From contig NC_134017.1 in assembly GCF_040712315.1 (NCBI RefSeq), positions 23,726,322 to 23,790,321 of the forward strand: a stretch of DNA of 64,000 bases. Reading direction: 5' to 3'. Position numbers and translations under genes: made by a program. This stretch comes from Castanea sativa (lineage: Eukaryota > Streptophyta > Magnoliopsida > Fagales > Fagaceae). Below the pieces are notes generated by a model, which did no database searches, was not told the origin of the DNA, and was given only the letters and a program-made list of their open reading frames with translations. The stretch's first letter is position 1. Each line of letters opens with the position of its first letter. Positions 11,330 to 22,691 of the stretch are shown here, piece by piece.

Positions 11330-12634
11330 AACAGCATTCAAATGTGAAACCTTAGGATTATATTGAAATCTAGAACAGACACCAACACTAAAAGCAATAT
11401 TAAGCCGACTAGCAATTAAATACAAAAGACAACCAATCATACTTCTATATAATGTAACATCAACAGACTCACCTGATGGATCATTGGTTAATTTTGCATT
11501 TGCAGCCATTGGTGTTCTAGTATGTGCAGCTTTGTCAAGTCCAAATCTCTTGACTAGATTTCTTGCATATTTTGCTTGGTTGATGTAAATTCCAAAATCC
11601 GTTTGCTTCACCTGCAATCTCAAGAAATAAGTTAGTTCATCAACCATACTCATTTCGAACATTGCTTTCATTTCATCTGCAAAATATTGAGCAAGAGAGT
11701 CATTAGTAACTCCAAAAACAATATCATCAACATAAATTTGAGCTACTACAAATAAATCCTTATCCTTTCATATGAAGAGAGTAGTATCTGTAAATCCTCT
11801 TTTGAAGCCATGTTCAGTGAGATATGCAGTTAACCTATCATACCAAGCCCTTGGTGCTTGTTTCAAACCATAGAAGGCTCTCTTTAACTTGTAGACATCA
11901 TCCGATCTATGAGGATCAACAAAACCCTTTGGTTGTTCAACATATACCTCTTCTTGCAACATGTCATTCAAAAAAGCACTCTTAACATCCATTTGATACA
12001 GCTTGAAATTCAGACGACTTGTTATGGCCAAAAGTATCCTAATGGATTCCAGTCTTGCTACTGGTACAAAAGTCTCATCAAAATCAATCCCTTCCACTTG
12101 TGTGTAACCTTGAGCAACAAGACTTTATTTATTTCTTACAACAGTACTATGTTCATCTAACTTGTTCTTAAATATCCACTTAGTTCCAATCACATTGACT
12201 CCCTTTAGTCTAGGAACTAATTCCCACACATCATTCTGAACAAATTGATGAAGTTCTTCATGCATTGAATTAACCCAATCAGCATCTTGAAGTGCTTCAT
12301 CCACCTTTTTCAATTCAAATTGGGACAGATAGCATGAATGAGTAATCACATCCAAGGCCTTGGATCTCAATCTCATGTTATCATTCAGATTACCTAATAT
12401 ATTTGTGGCAAGATGATTCAACTTAACTCTAGAAGATGGACCTTTAACTAGAGATGTGGAGGCACTTTTCTGTTCTGATGGAGGACTAAGCTCACTTTGT
12501 TCTTGTTGAGTGTCATGGACTAGTGTGGATGGTCTTGAACTTGATGGTATTGAAACTGTATCATTCAACAACAGCAGCTCTTCCTTACTATGCTTGCCTA
12601 TATAATCATCAGGTAGTGAATCATCAACTTCCAT
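11330..12634 (-). pseudogene. pol: Element A reverse transcriptase with linker
   Basis: Copia RT. A serine-rich linker (12634-12300) leads to [56 protein letters not shown] and the catalytic YVDD at 11723-11734, then the GLDKAAHTRTPM and SMIGCLLYLIASRLNIAFSV segments. In-frame stops near 12122 and 11766 break an otherwise readable domain. Confidence 0.92.
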
Positions 12635-13263
12635 AATCTTTTCTTGAACAGGAGAACAATTTTCTAAATGACTCTCTAAAGCTTAATTCATCATTAATCA
12701 CAACATTGGAAGATTCCATGACTGTTTTGGTTCTCAGATTGTACACTCTATATACTCTATTAGTGGAAGAATATCCCAGAAAGTATCCCTTGTCACTCTT
12801 TGCATCAAAATTTTCTAGGTTCTCTCTATCACGTAGAATGTAACAATCACTACCAAATATTTAGAAATATTTGACAACAGGCTTTTTTCCTCTCCAGAGT
12901 TCATAGGGAGTTTGCTTGGACTCAGGTCTAAAATACACTCAGTTAAGTGTATGGCAAGTAGTGTTAACTGCTTATCCCCAGAAGGATTTAGGCAATTTCT
13001 TGTTGCGTAGCATGACACATGCCATCTCTTATACAACCCTTTTCTTCCATTCCACTATTCCATTTCTATTGTGGTGTCTTGGGAGAAGAGATCTCTTGAT
13101 GAGTGCCTTGATCATTGCAGAAGGTAGCCATCTTTGTGTTCTCAAATTCTCTTCCATGATCACTTCTGATTTTGGCTATCACAGTACCTTTCTCAACTTG
13201 CAATTTCTTGCACAAATGTATCATCTTTTCAAGAGCCTTAGCTTTATCTTTCAAAAGCATAAT
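12635..13263 (-). pseudogene. pol: Element A integrase core, decayed
   Basis: Copia integrase core and C-terminal part, in short open pieces separated by stops: the IRSDHGREFENTKMATFC segment (13066-13260) holds a catalytic-type aspartate, and HVSCYATRNCLNPSGDK and neighbours follow (12815-13036). It continues the frame of the pre-integrase region to its right. Confidence 0.85.
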
Positions 13264-13990
13264 CTAAGTATATCTAGTGAAATCATCCATAACAACTAGA
13301 ATATACCTCTTTCCACCTAAACTCTGAACTCTAACAGGACCCATGAGATCAATGCACAACAACTCTAGAGGTCTTGATGTTTGAACATCAGTTACAGACA
13401 GATGTTTGGACTTCACTTGTTTACCCATCTGACATGGTCCATAGATGCACTTTTCTATCTTCTCAAACTTAGGTAAACCAATAATTGCATCACATTTGGA
13501 AATCTTCTCTAATTTCTTGTGACTTTCATGTCCCAAACGTTGATGCCATGAGTCAACTTGATTGATCTTTGCACTAAAACACTTGTTGCTTATACTTGGT
13601 GTTATACCATAACAGTTGTTAGCTGTTCTCACACCAATACACATACAGTCACCTCCTCTATCAAGTATCTCACATTCATACTTGGTGAAGAGAACATTCA
13701 GTCCATTGTCACAAATTTGACTGATGCTGAGTAAGTTAGCTTTCAACCATCAACATTCCAGACATCTTCAAAAACTGGCAACCAAAGAATGTCCACAGTA
13801 CCAATGCCTTTGATCACAGATTTGCTTCCATCTCCAAACTTGACTGTCCCAATCTTTCCTTTAAAGAGTGTCTTGAATAAAGCTTTATTTCCTATCATGT
13901 GCCTGGAACAACCACTATCCAAATACCAAAGACAAAAATCTCATGCCTTTAAGGCAGTTAAAGCAGTATAACACAAATAATTATCATCAC
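13264..13990 (-). pseudogene. pol: Element A protease and GAG-pre-integrase region
   Basis: Reverse-strand WYLDSGCSRHM gives the aspartic protease active-site triad DSG at 13911-13919. A stop lies near 13746, then comes the pre-integrase domain with LLSISQICDNGLNVLF, the HQRLGHESHKKL and CIYGPCQMGKQ zinc-binding residues, and the start of the core (LLCIDLMGP). The DSG triad is intact while the frame around it is broken. Confidence 0.9.
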
Positions 13991-14159
13991 ATGTAATTAT
14001 GCCAAGATGCTTAAGGAAAGATTTAAGAAAAGCAACAAGAGACAAAAACAATAAATAGACAAGTTGACATATTAGCAAAAAGATCTTCCAAGAATCCATG
14101 ACAACAGGGGTCAAGGATCAACTCTTAGATCAAAGGATTTAAACACAAGAGCTAACCTT
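13991..14159 (-). other. Element A leader and gag deletion scar
   Basis: Between the primer site and protease there is only a leader (TTGACCCCTGTTGTCATGG on the reverse strand, ATG near 14100) and a short open stretch without gag features. A normal copia gag would need over 1 kb, so an internal deletion removed it. Confidence 0.75.
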
Positions 14160-14170
14160 CTTTGATACCA
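14160..14170 (-). other. Element A primer-binding site
   Basis: The reverse strand reads TGGTATCAAAG two bases from the 5' LTR, a tRNA-Met-type copia primer site with one change. Confidence 0.82.
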
Positions 14171-14172
14171 CT

Positions 14173-14966
14173 TGTTTGTTTCTAAACCCCTTAAAACACA
14201 ACCAGATTAATCTAGTTATTTAGCTAAGTGATTAACTTAGGTAAATTATGCAGATATAGGTTAACACATATAAATCATATCATTGTAAAGTGCAGAAAAT
14301 AAAGAACAAAACAATATGATAACCCAGGAAAACCAAACCGGTAAAAACCTGGGGAGGATTTAACTTATCTATCCTCAAGGTAAAACTGAATCCACTATAA
14401 AAGAATTGAAGTTTACATAATAGCGACTTAGACCACTAACATCCTATTGGAACCTCGAGTAGGAAACTTACTACCATGACCACGTGACAACTTCGAGTCC
14501 ACGGACTACTTCTTTAAGCTATTGAATTTACAACTGAATTGATCACCAAGCTCTTGACATCAATCTAGATCTTGATAACCCTAAGTGTATGTAAAAGCAA
14601 ACACCTCTAGATCTCACAAAAGATTCACACACACAGCATAAAGAGCATACCTAAAACATGGCTAGGGTTTTCCCTTTTATACCTAAGGCAAAACATAAAA
14701 CCCTACATGTCAAATTGGGCTTAGGCTGAGTTGGAAAATTTTGCAGAAAAACAATCTGTATGAGCTTCGATCGATCGAGTCTAATTTTCAATCGATTGAG
14801 CAAGGCAGATTTACACAGTAAATCCTGCAGAACGCTCGATTCCAACTTTACAACATAAACATACTTTGAGCAAGTTTAAAACAAGACTAAACGTTTTGAT
14901 CATGGTTTACCAACATTACAAATTGAAGTTCTAATACATTTAAACCTAAAGTCTTAAAACCCAACA
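14173..14966 (-). repeat. Element A 5' LTR
   Basis: 794 bp, paired with 6286-7105 and followed on the right by the target duplication CCAAC. It has a weaker version of the palindrome pair near 14767-14800. Confidence 0.92.
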
Positions 14967-14971
14967 CCAAC

Positions 14972-15712
14972 AAAAAGGGAGAAGAAAATTGATAGGAAAA
15001 TTGATTGATGTGGTTGTAACGTGGCACAATAGAAGCTTTACAAAATTAAATGCAATGCTTCTATTAGCTAACTTTTTTTAAACCCATACATTTCTAAAAT
15101 ATATAATGGTTTCACATTATCTATATTATTTATAAGAGGATTCTCTCTTTGAATTGGACTTTTAGTGGTTCAAAAATACCCCTAAACCTTACCTTTAACT
15201 CCATTTAAAATGCCTATAAAATATGACACTCTTCTATTAATCCATTTATTCAAAACAAACTTATCCAAATTTTTTTTTAAAAAAAAGGAAAATTATGACC
15301 ATAGACAAAAAAAAAAAAAAAAAAAAAATCATTTTGCACGTGTAATGAGGCTAATATATATATATATGTATATATATATATATGTATATATGTATGTATG
15401 CAGGTGTGTGTGTGATTTAGAATTTAATTGGTTTAAAATTCTTTGGTTTTTGCACCCAATAATTCACTTGCCACAAAAATTAAAAACTTAAATGCACACA
15501 TGGTGAAAAATTGGAATCCAATTTAGAATCTAATTGGATTTGAACTCTTCAATTTTACACTCAATAATTCACTTGGCACAAAATTAAAAATTAAATAGCA
15601 CACATGGCACAAAATTGAGAATGCAATTAAAATCTGATCAAAATATTAATTCATTATTTTTTATTAATTGGTTTATGCATTTATTTCTATGCACTAACTA
15701 TTTTTGTCCAAG

Positions 15713-15755
<43 letters not shown>

Positions 15756-16333
15756 AGGGTTGGGTTCAAGTTATATCTGATAACACTTTAAGCAACTCAA
15801 AATGTTTCTATTAAATATGAATTTTGACTAATCTACTGTTGAATTAGATTTTCTTCTTATACTTTATATGATTGCAGACGATTTAAGATCAATAACTATT
15901 TTATCTATAAGTTTTTAAAATTTTATGTTTTGATATTTTTAAATTATGCATAAAATATGAGTTTAGGGATCAAATGGTTAACAATATCCAATTAGCATGA
16001 ATTTCGGTATGTGTGTTAAAAAATATAGAAAACACACACACACACACACATGTCTAGACCAAGTTACACTTAATGTAACTTTAAATAATATTTCACCATT
16101 TTAAAAAAATTTATTAAACATTAAGGACATGATCAAATATAGGTGTAAGGTTTTGTTGATGTTATATGCTTTCAACATTTTTATTGGGTTAATACATTCA
16201 AAATCACACAGCTAGTAAATTGTCATTATTCTTAATTAACAAGCATGTCAAATTTTTTGTTAATCATATATTATTTACAATTTAATCAAATATTGTATAA
16301 ATAATATAGTTATTGATTTTTATTGGGTGGAAA
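14972..16333. other. AT-rich intergenic stretch with simple repeats
   Basis: Contains poly-A near 15307-15327, (TA/TG)n at about 15353-15400, (CT)n at about 15715-15751 and (CA)n near 16029-16049. The ORF at 15210-15491 translates these low-complexity runs and is not a gene. Confidence 0.65.
15414..15615. repeat. Imperfect ~100-bp tandem repeat
   Basis: Two diverged units share 'ttagaat(t/c)taattgg', '(c/a)aataattcacttg.cacaaaa(a)ttaaaaa' and 'cacacatgg'. No coding sense is seen. Confidence 0.6.
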
Positions 16334-16745
16334 TGGTATCAGAGCCATGTCTAGTGAATGTATGAGTTCTATTTCTTCTTAGTCAAGAAGTTACTAAGGA
16401 CTATTGTTATTTAGCTATTTGCTAGCATTGGTAAGCCTTGTAACTCGTTGGTAAGCTTCATTGTGAAGCGTTGGTAAGCCCGTGTTGAGCTGATGGATAG
16501 ACGTTTGGGTGCTCCCGATTGTAAGTATCAAATTGTTAGTAATAATATAATTAGCAATTATTGATTATTTAGAAAGAAGAATGAATCGGTTTGATAGATC
16601 ATCATCTAGTGCTAGTACAAGCACAGGAAATCAACCCTTAAATCCAAAAATAAATAATTTAAATCCACCCTTAAATCCAAACATAAATAATTTAGGATAT
16701 ATAAATTCAGAAGAAAATAACATAATGGATGATGGTGAATTATAA
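16334..16745 (+). other. Primer-site-like sequence plus short ORF; retroelement or pararetrovirus relic
   Basis: TGGTATCAGAGCC (16334-16346) is a perfect tRNA-Met primer-site match. After a ~230-nt leader with three 'ttggtaag' repeats, an ORF at 16581-16745 encodes 54 residues starting MNRFDRSSSSASTSTG with a short internal LNP.INNL repeat. Both copia elements and plant pararetrovirus relics use this primer site; nothing here decides between them. It is cut off by the gypsy element to the right. Confidence 0.4.
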
Positions 16746-16748
16746 ATT

Positions 16749-17460
16749 TGACCAACTCCATCTTGTCCAAAGGAGCCATCCAGAACATAAGATGCATCCC
16801 ACACAAGAAGGTCCTCCATGTAAGGATAACCGTCCGTGAGAAGGTCGTCTATATAAGGACGACCTTCCGTGGGAACAAGGTACCCTCGTCAGGAAGGTTC
16901 TTGGATGAGCCCTTGTTAGGAAAAATGAGAAGGTGGTTTATGAAAGGACGACCTTCCGTGGGAACAAGGTACGCTCGTAAGGGAGGCTTCTGGACGAGCC
17001 CCTGACACTTAGAAAAATTCCTAAGAATGAACTTGGCTACATGCTAATGTTCTGGGACATGAGTAAAATCCAGTGACATATCTACATACTACAACTCCTT
17101 ATCATATGCATAACCTCCATTGACAATTATATGAAAAAAATGTAACTCCTAAACGGTTGTGGAAGTTATTTCTAAACCCTCAAATCTCCTCAAATATAGG
17201 GGAAGTTACAAGCCTAATAACCATTTCTAGGGCGCACTATATAAATGCCCATTCAGGCCAGACAAATGTACGTTTTTACAATTCCTGAAAAGTTGGAACT
17301 CCAAAATTTAAGAGAGAAAACTTACTTTGGCATTGGAGGGTTCTTGGCCGGCAACCTCGGTCATCTTTGATCATTTTTCTTTCTTTTTCAGATCTTCAAG
17401 ATAGTCACCACTCCTTTGAAATCTAAGGCATCCAGTCTACTGATTTTCTCACCATCATCA
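16749..17460 (+). repeat. Element G 5' LTR
   Basis: Ends ...CATCATCA just before the primer site. It contains a direct repeat (next entry) and a TATA box, TATATAAAT, at 17238-17246. Confidence 0.65.
16856..17005 (+). promoter_or_regulatory. Direct repeat in the U3 region of element G
   Basis: The phrase 'aggacgaccttccgtggg' + 'aacaaggta.(g/c)ctcgt' + 'ggttcttgga.gagccc' (variants) occurs at about 16856-16913 and again at 16953-17003. It lies ~230 bp upstream of the TATA box, like an LTR enhancer repeat. Confidence 0.6.
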
Positions 17461-17461
17461 G

Positions 17462-17481
17462 TTGGCGCCGTCTATGGGAAC
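17462..17481 (+). other. Element G primer-binding site
   Basis: TTGGCGCCGTCTATGGGAAC, close to the primer site typical of Tat/Athila-side plant gypsy elements, 1 bp after the LTR. Confidence 0.85.
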
Positions 17482-17542
17482 CGTGTTCTTTTTGTTTGAT
17501 TATTTATTTTCAGCGATTCACCTTTCCTAAACAAAAGACTGT

Positions 17543-18737
17543 ATGGTTCGGAAAAGATCAAGGGCTACAAGCTCAGCCCATTAGGAGAGTAGGGATGCTT
17601 CTAGTAATCCCCACTGAGATCGTCAATCAGCACTTGTCATGCAATTACCTTCCATTCAACATATACAGTCCATGGTTGCCGTTATGGCAGAACTAACCTG
17701 TCATAACCAAGAGTTGAATAGGGAGATCAATTTAAGGAGGCAGCACCATGAAAGACATGCGGAAGGGCAAACCCAAAGTCAAGAAGGCAGAGGAGAAAAC
17801 GTTGAATCCGAGAATCAGTCAAGGGGTATTGCTTCAAGAAGAGTGCCACACTTAGAGAGAGAGATGGACCAAATAAGGAAAGCTATGGATGAAATTAAGG
17901 AGAATATGAGACGGGTGAACCTCATGGATGACTTATTCCACCGAACGGATTCCCCTTTTTCGGCTTCCATCAATAGTCATCCCCTACCCCCGAAGTTCAA
18001 AATGCCTTCCTTGGATTCATATGATAGAACTCGTGACCCGTGTGATCACATCGCTACCTTCAAGACTACCATGCATCTCCAAGGGGTTCCAGATGAGATT
18101 ATGTGCAGAGCATTCCCTACCACCCTTAAGGGACCAGCGCGGGTGTGGTTCAGCAAAATACCCCCAAACTCTGTGGACTCATTCGAGGAGTTGAGTAAGT
18201 TGTTCGTCAATAATTTTATTGGAGGAACATGCCATAAGCGTTCCTCTTCCAGTTTGCTAACTATAGAGCAAGGGAAAAATAAGAGTTTGCAATCTTTCAC
18301 TACCCAGTTCAATAGAGAAGCCTTGACGGTGGATGAAATGGACGACAAGTTGTTATTGGCCGCCTTCCACAATGGGGTCAACTTTGACTTGTTCATTCAT
18401 AAGCTCTACAAGCAAGAACCATAAACTATGACCGAACTCATCCATTTGGCCTAAATTTCATGAATGCTGAGGACGCGATCATAGCCAAGAAGAGGAAGAG
18501 AGCAGAGCGTTCGGAAACAGGTCACCTGAGTCATATAAATCAGGGTTCTTGTCCAAAGAAGGCTCGGGCGGAAGAGAAAAAAGATAGAGATAGTAAGAAG
18601 GCGAGCTCTTCAGCGAGAAATCGGTAATACACTCCCTTGAATACGCCACTGGAGCAAATGCTTATGCAAATCAAGGACGATCCGTCCTTGAAGTGGCTAG
18701 AGAAAATGAAAGGAGATCCTAACAAGCGCAATAGGAA
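17543..18737 (+). pseudogene. gag: Element G gag, broken
   Basis: ATG 17543 starts a frame (MVRKRSRAT...) that hits stops near 17582 and 17612 and then reads open from 17639 to 18424. That part has a coiled-coil-like N-terminus (LEREMDQIRKAMDEIKENM) and the gypsy capsid core (MPSLDSYDRTRDPCDHIATF, FPTTLKGPARVWFSKI, SFEELSKLFVNNF, QSFTTQFNREAL). After a stop and frame change a basic stretch (AKKRKRAERSE) leads to the nucleocapsid-type finger of the next entry. Gag forms the virus-like particle. Confidence 0.88.
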
Positions 18738-20134
18738 CAAGTATTGTTGCTTTCACAAAGACCATAGGCACGACACAGACGGGTGTTTTGATTTAAAGTA
18801 ACAAATAAAGAATCTTATCAGACAAGGAAAGTTGAGGAATTTCCTTGGATGAGACCACAATGACAAGAAGCTGAAGGCTAAGGTAGAGGAGTCATCATGA
18901 CCACCACTTGGAGAAATAGAAGTTATTATAGGAGGAACCTCTGCAGCTCAGTCGTCCAAATTAAGGAAGACATACTTGAAGGTGGTGCAAAATGTCTAGC
19001 TGCTTGGACGATCTCCCAGGACAAAGGAAGCTAATAAGTAAGCAATCACGTTCACGGACGAGGATGCCGAAAGAGTTCACCACCCACACGACGTCGCAAT
19101 TGTCATTACCTTGCTTATTGCCGATTATATGACCAGGAGGGTGTTGATAGACAATGGTAGCTCGGCGGACATACTATATTACCCCGCCTTCCAACAAATG
19201 ATCCAAGTATTGCCGCTTTCACAAAGACCATAGGCACGACACGAACAAGTGTTTTGATTTAAAGTAGCAGATAGAGAATCTTATCAGACAAGGAAAGTTG
19301 AGGAATTTCCTTGGATGAGACCACAAGGACGAGAAGCTGAAAGCTAAGGTGGAGGAGTCATCATGACCACCACTTGGAGAACTAGGAGTTATTATAGGAG
19401 GAACCTCTGCAGCTCAGTCATCCAAATCAAGGAAGACATACTTGAAGGTGGTGCAAAATGTCTAGCTGCTTGGACGATCTCCTAGGACGAAGGAAGCTGA
19501 TAAGCAAGCCATCACGTTCACAGACGAGGATGCCGAAAGAGTTCACCACCCACACGACGACGCGATCGTCATTACCTTGCTTATAGCTGAATATATGACC
19601 AGGAGGGTGTTGATAGACAATGACAGCTCGACGGAGATACTATATTACCCCGCCTTCCAACAAATGATCCAAGTATTGTCGCTTTCATAGAGACCATGGG
19701 CACGACACGGATGAGTGTTTTGATTTAAAGTAGCAGATAGAGAATCTTATCAGACAAGGAAAGTTGAGGAATTTCCTTGGATGAGACCACAAGGATGAGA
19801 AGCTGAAGGCTAAGGTGGAGGAGTCATTATGACCACCACTTAGAGAAATAAGAGTTATTATAGGAGGAACCTCTGCAGCTCAGTCATCCAAATCAAGGAA
19901 GACATACCTAAAGGTGGTGCAAAATGTCCAGCTGTTTGGACGATCTCCCAAGATAAAGGAAGTTGACGAGCAAGCTATCACGTTCACGAATGAGGATGCC
20001 GAAAGAGTTCACCACCCACACGACGACGCGATCGTCATTACCTTGCTCATTGCAGATTATACGACCAGGAGGGTGTTGATAGAAAATGGTAGCTCGGTGG
20101 ACATACTATATTACCCCGCCTTCCAACAAATGAT
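18738..20134 (+). repeat. Three tandem 466-bp copies of the gag-finger/protease segment
   Basis: Units start at 18738, 19204 and 19670. Each encodes a finger-like Y-C-x-F-H-x-D-H-x-H-D-T-x-x-C-F-D-L-K segment, a linker, and the protease active-site block. The period is 466 bp, one more than a multiple of three, so each junction shifts the frame. Active-site versions are DNGSSADIL (copy 1), DNDSSTEIL (copy 2) and ENGSSVDIL (copy 3). Confidence 0.9.
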
Positions 20135-20600
20135 GCTAGGACGAGATCAACTTCGACCAGTGAATTAGCCATTGGTAGGATTTGGAGGAATGAAGGTGCA
20201 GCCTATGGGCACCATTGCATTACCAGTAGTAGTTGGAGTATACTCGCAACAAATAACCACAGAGGTAAACTTCTTTGTTGTTGATTTTTCATCATCATAT
20301 AATGCTATCATTGGAAGGCCAACTTTGAATAGTTGGAAGGCAGTAACCTCCACCTACCATTTGTCCGTCAAATTCCCGACTGAGCATGGAGTGGGTCAAG
20401 TATAGGGAGATCAGTTAGCTGCCAGAAAGTGTTTTTTAGCCATGTTGGCAATGGATGAGCATGTGCAGACAATGAGCATAGACGAGAGAAGGATTATTGT
20501 AGAGCCCACTGAGATGTTAGAGGATGTCTTGCTAGACGAGAATAGCCTCGAGAAGTTTACTAGAATTGGGGCGAGTATGGAAAGGGAGACAAAGCATACC
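19914..20600 (+). pseudogene. pol: Element G protease (third repeat copy and downstream part)
   Basis: Reads MVQNVQLFGRSPKIKEVDEQ, ITFTNEDAERVHHPHDDAIV, then VLIENGSSVDILYYPAFQQM. After a TAG stop at 20166-20168 it continues with GTIALPVVVGVYSQQIT and NAIIGRPTLNSWKAVTSTYH. The family has DNGSS at the active site; here the aspartate is glutamate, so this copy should be inactive even without the stop. Confidence 0.85.
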
Positions 20601-21244
20601 CTAGTCTAGTTTTTGAAGAAAAGCCTTGATGTCTTTGCATGGATTCATGAGGACATGCCAGGTTTGTTTTGAAACCTGTGCGTCAAGAGAAGAGGATTTT
20701 TGCTCCTGAGCGAGACAATGCCATCAAAGAAGTCCAGTCTCTTATCGGACAAGTTGCCGCCCTTAATAGGTTTGTTTTGAAAGCTATTGAAAAATGTTTA
20801 CCATTCTTTAAGGTCCTCAGGAAGGCATTTGAGTGGACAGATGAGTGTTAGAAGGCCTTCCAAGACCTGAAGACTTACCTCACGACGGCACCGTTACTAA
20901 ACCCATCTGTACCTGGTGAGGAATTATATTTGTATTTGGCAGTGTCCCCACACGCAGTGAGCTCGGCATTGGTTAGAGTGGAAGGGTGGAAGGACGATAT
21001 CCAATGTAGAGAAACTAGCCTTTGCTTTGATCATGACTTCTAGGAAGCTGAAGCATTATTTTCAAGCTCATGTTATCAACGTCCTAACAGACCATCCCCT
21101 AAAGAAGGCAATGAATAAGTTGGAAGCCGCAGGATGACTAATCTAATGGGTAGTGGAGCTTAGTGAGTTTAATGTCAGATACCAGCCAAGGAGCGCGATA
21201 AAGGCACATGCGTTGGCAGTTTTCGTTATGGAGTTCACCCCTAG
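20601..21244 (+). pseudogene. pol: Element G RT remnant with deleted core
   Basis: The entry to RT is present (FLKKSLDVFAWIHEDMPG, then RQEKRIFAPERDNAIKEVQ). The next residues are SLIGQVAALNRFVLKAIEKC, which belong downstream of the RT palm in this family. All central RT motifs, including the YVDD region, are missing. Downstream pieces (AFEWTDEC, AFQDLKTYLTTAPLL) are the RT/RNase H connection. Confidence 0.85.
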
Positions 21245-21890
21245 CTAGGACGAGCTAAACAAAGAGGTAGGAGCTAAAAGGTGGGTTATTAATATAGACA
21301 TATCGTTCACACTATACGCAGGAGGGATTGGAGTCATACTAAAGTCCCCAAAGGGTGATAAGTTAGAATACGCAGCTCGTTTATTGTACCAAACCACCAA
21401 CAACGAAGCTGAGTATGAAGCTCTACTCAAAAGGCTGGAATTGGCTAAGTCTTTAAGGGCAGAATCAATAATAGTCAAGGGAGACTCTCAACTAGTCATC
21501 AATCAAGTGAGTGGAATGTGTGAAGTTAAGGAAGATCGAATGAAGAAATACCTTAACAAGGTGAAGTGGCTTGTCCTGAAGTTTAAAGAAGTGAGTTTTG
21601 TTCAACTTCTGAGGGAGGAAAATATGAAAGCAGATGCCTTGGCAAGAGCAGCTTCGGTAGGAGGAGTTATGGACGAGTATGACAAAATCCAATACATGCC
21701 AAGCATAGATCTTCCAGATATACAACAAATAGGAGGAGGAGAAAATTGGATGAGTTCAATTATAATCTATCTTAAGGATGGAAGGCTTCCAGAAGACAAG
21801 GACGAGGCTAGAAAGCTGAGGGTTAGGGCTGCCAAGTACGTCCTTATAATGAAGTGCTATAAAAGCGAGGCTTTTCTCAACCCTACTTAA
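21245..21890 (+). pseudogene. pol: Element G RNase H domain
   Basis: Plant Tat-type RNase H: VINIDISFTLYAGGIGVILK, then YQTTNNEAEYEALLKRLELA, IIVKGDSQLVINQVSGMCEV and the tail REENMKADALARAAS. The 168-residue open frame at 21384-21890 is one of the best preserved parts of the element. Confidence 0.88.
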
Positions 21891-22691
21891 GGTGCCTGGC
21901 TCCAGACAAGTCAAACTATGTGTTGAGGGAGGTCCATGAAGAAGCATGTGGGAACCACTCGGGAGCAAGATCGCTTGTCCATAAGGTCGTCCGTGCAGGC
22001 TACTACTGGCCTACTATTCAAGCATATGCTTAGGCTTATGTTAAGGTGTGTGACTAGTGTCAGCACTTCAGCAACGTTCCTAGATAGCCATCAAAGTACC
22101 TGACCCCAATGATGGCCCCATGGCCCTTTACACAATGGGGACTGGATATCCTAGGTCCTTTCTCCCTAGGAACTAAACAGATGAAATTTTTGGTAGTAAG
22201 GATTGACTACTTTACCAAGTGGGTGGAGGCCGAACCTCTTGTAAAAATTACTCAACAAAATGTTAAGAACTTTGTTTGGAAGAACATTCTATGTAGGTTC
22301 GAGGTACCTAGAGTATTAATATCTGATAATGGATGACAATTTGACAACACACCTTTTAGGGACTTTTGTGAATAGTTCAAAATTAAGAATCACTATTCTT
22401 CACCCTCTCACCCACAACGGACAAGTAGAAGTAGCAAACCGATCCCTACTAAAAATCATCTAGACTCGACTCGAGGGGGCAAAGGGGATATGGCCAAATG
22501 AGTTGCTAGGTATTTTTTGGGCCTATAAGACGACTGTGAGGACACCAACAGGAGAAACCCCCTTCAAGCTAGCCTATGGAAGTGAAGCAGTCATACCTTC
22601 AGAAGTTCATATGGCTAATCATCGAGTGATGAAGTATCAAGAGAAAGAAAATGAGGAACAACTTTGGCTTGACCTCGATCTCATTGAGTAG
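21891..22691 (+). pseudogene. pol: Element G integrase, truncated
   Basis: The zinc-binding part reads VHEEACGNHSGARSLVHKVV and VKVCD-stop-CQHF (an HHCC pattern with a stop inside). The core follows: WPFTQWGLDILGPFSLGTKQ, VVRIDYFTKWVEAEPL, VPRVLISDNG (22109-22336). After stops comes the end of the core, FWAYKTTVRTPTGETPFKLAYGSEAV (split here: FWAYKTTVRTPTG, ETPFKLAYGSEAV; 22503-22691). The C-terminal domain is absent. Confidence 0.85.

Larger units (their letters stand above)
6281..14971 (-). mobile_element. Element A: Ty1/copia element with pol and ORF3, gag deleted (TSD CCAAC)
   Basis: A complete insertion, 6286-14966, flanked by CCAAC (6281-6285 and 14967-14971). In transcription order on the minus strand: 5' LTR 14173-14966, primer site, protease, integrase, RT, RNase H (to 10790), ~1.1 kb spacer, palindrome cluster and TATA-like site, putative intron, ORF3, polypurine tract, 3' LTR 6286-7105. 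Only ~180 nt lie between the gag start position and protease, so gag has been lost. Coding regions carry many stops. Confidence 0.92.
16749..22691 (+). mobile_element. Element G: degenerate Tat-like Ty3/gypsy retrotransposon
   Basis: Order on the plus strand: 5' LTR (to about 17460), primer site, gag, protease, remnant RT, RNase H, integrase. RNase H precedes integrase, as in Ty3/gypsy. No 3' LTR was found; coding similarity ends at 22691. The left LTR edge is uncertain (candidate TG at 16749 or 16764). Stops, a 466-bp triplication and an RT deletion show long inactivity. Confidence 0.85.

Noticed and set aside
15210..15491. 93-residue plus-strand ORF
   Set aside because: It translates poly-A and (TA/TG)n runs; no domain and biased composition.
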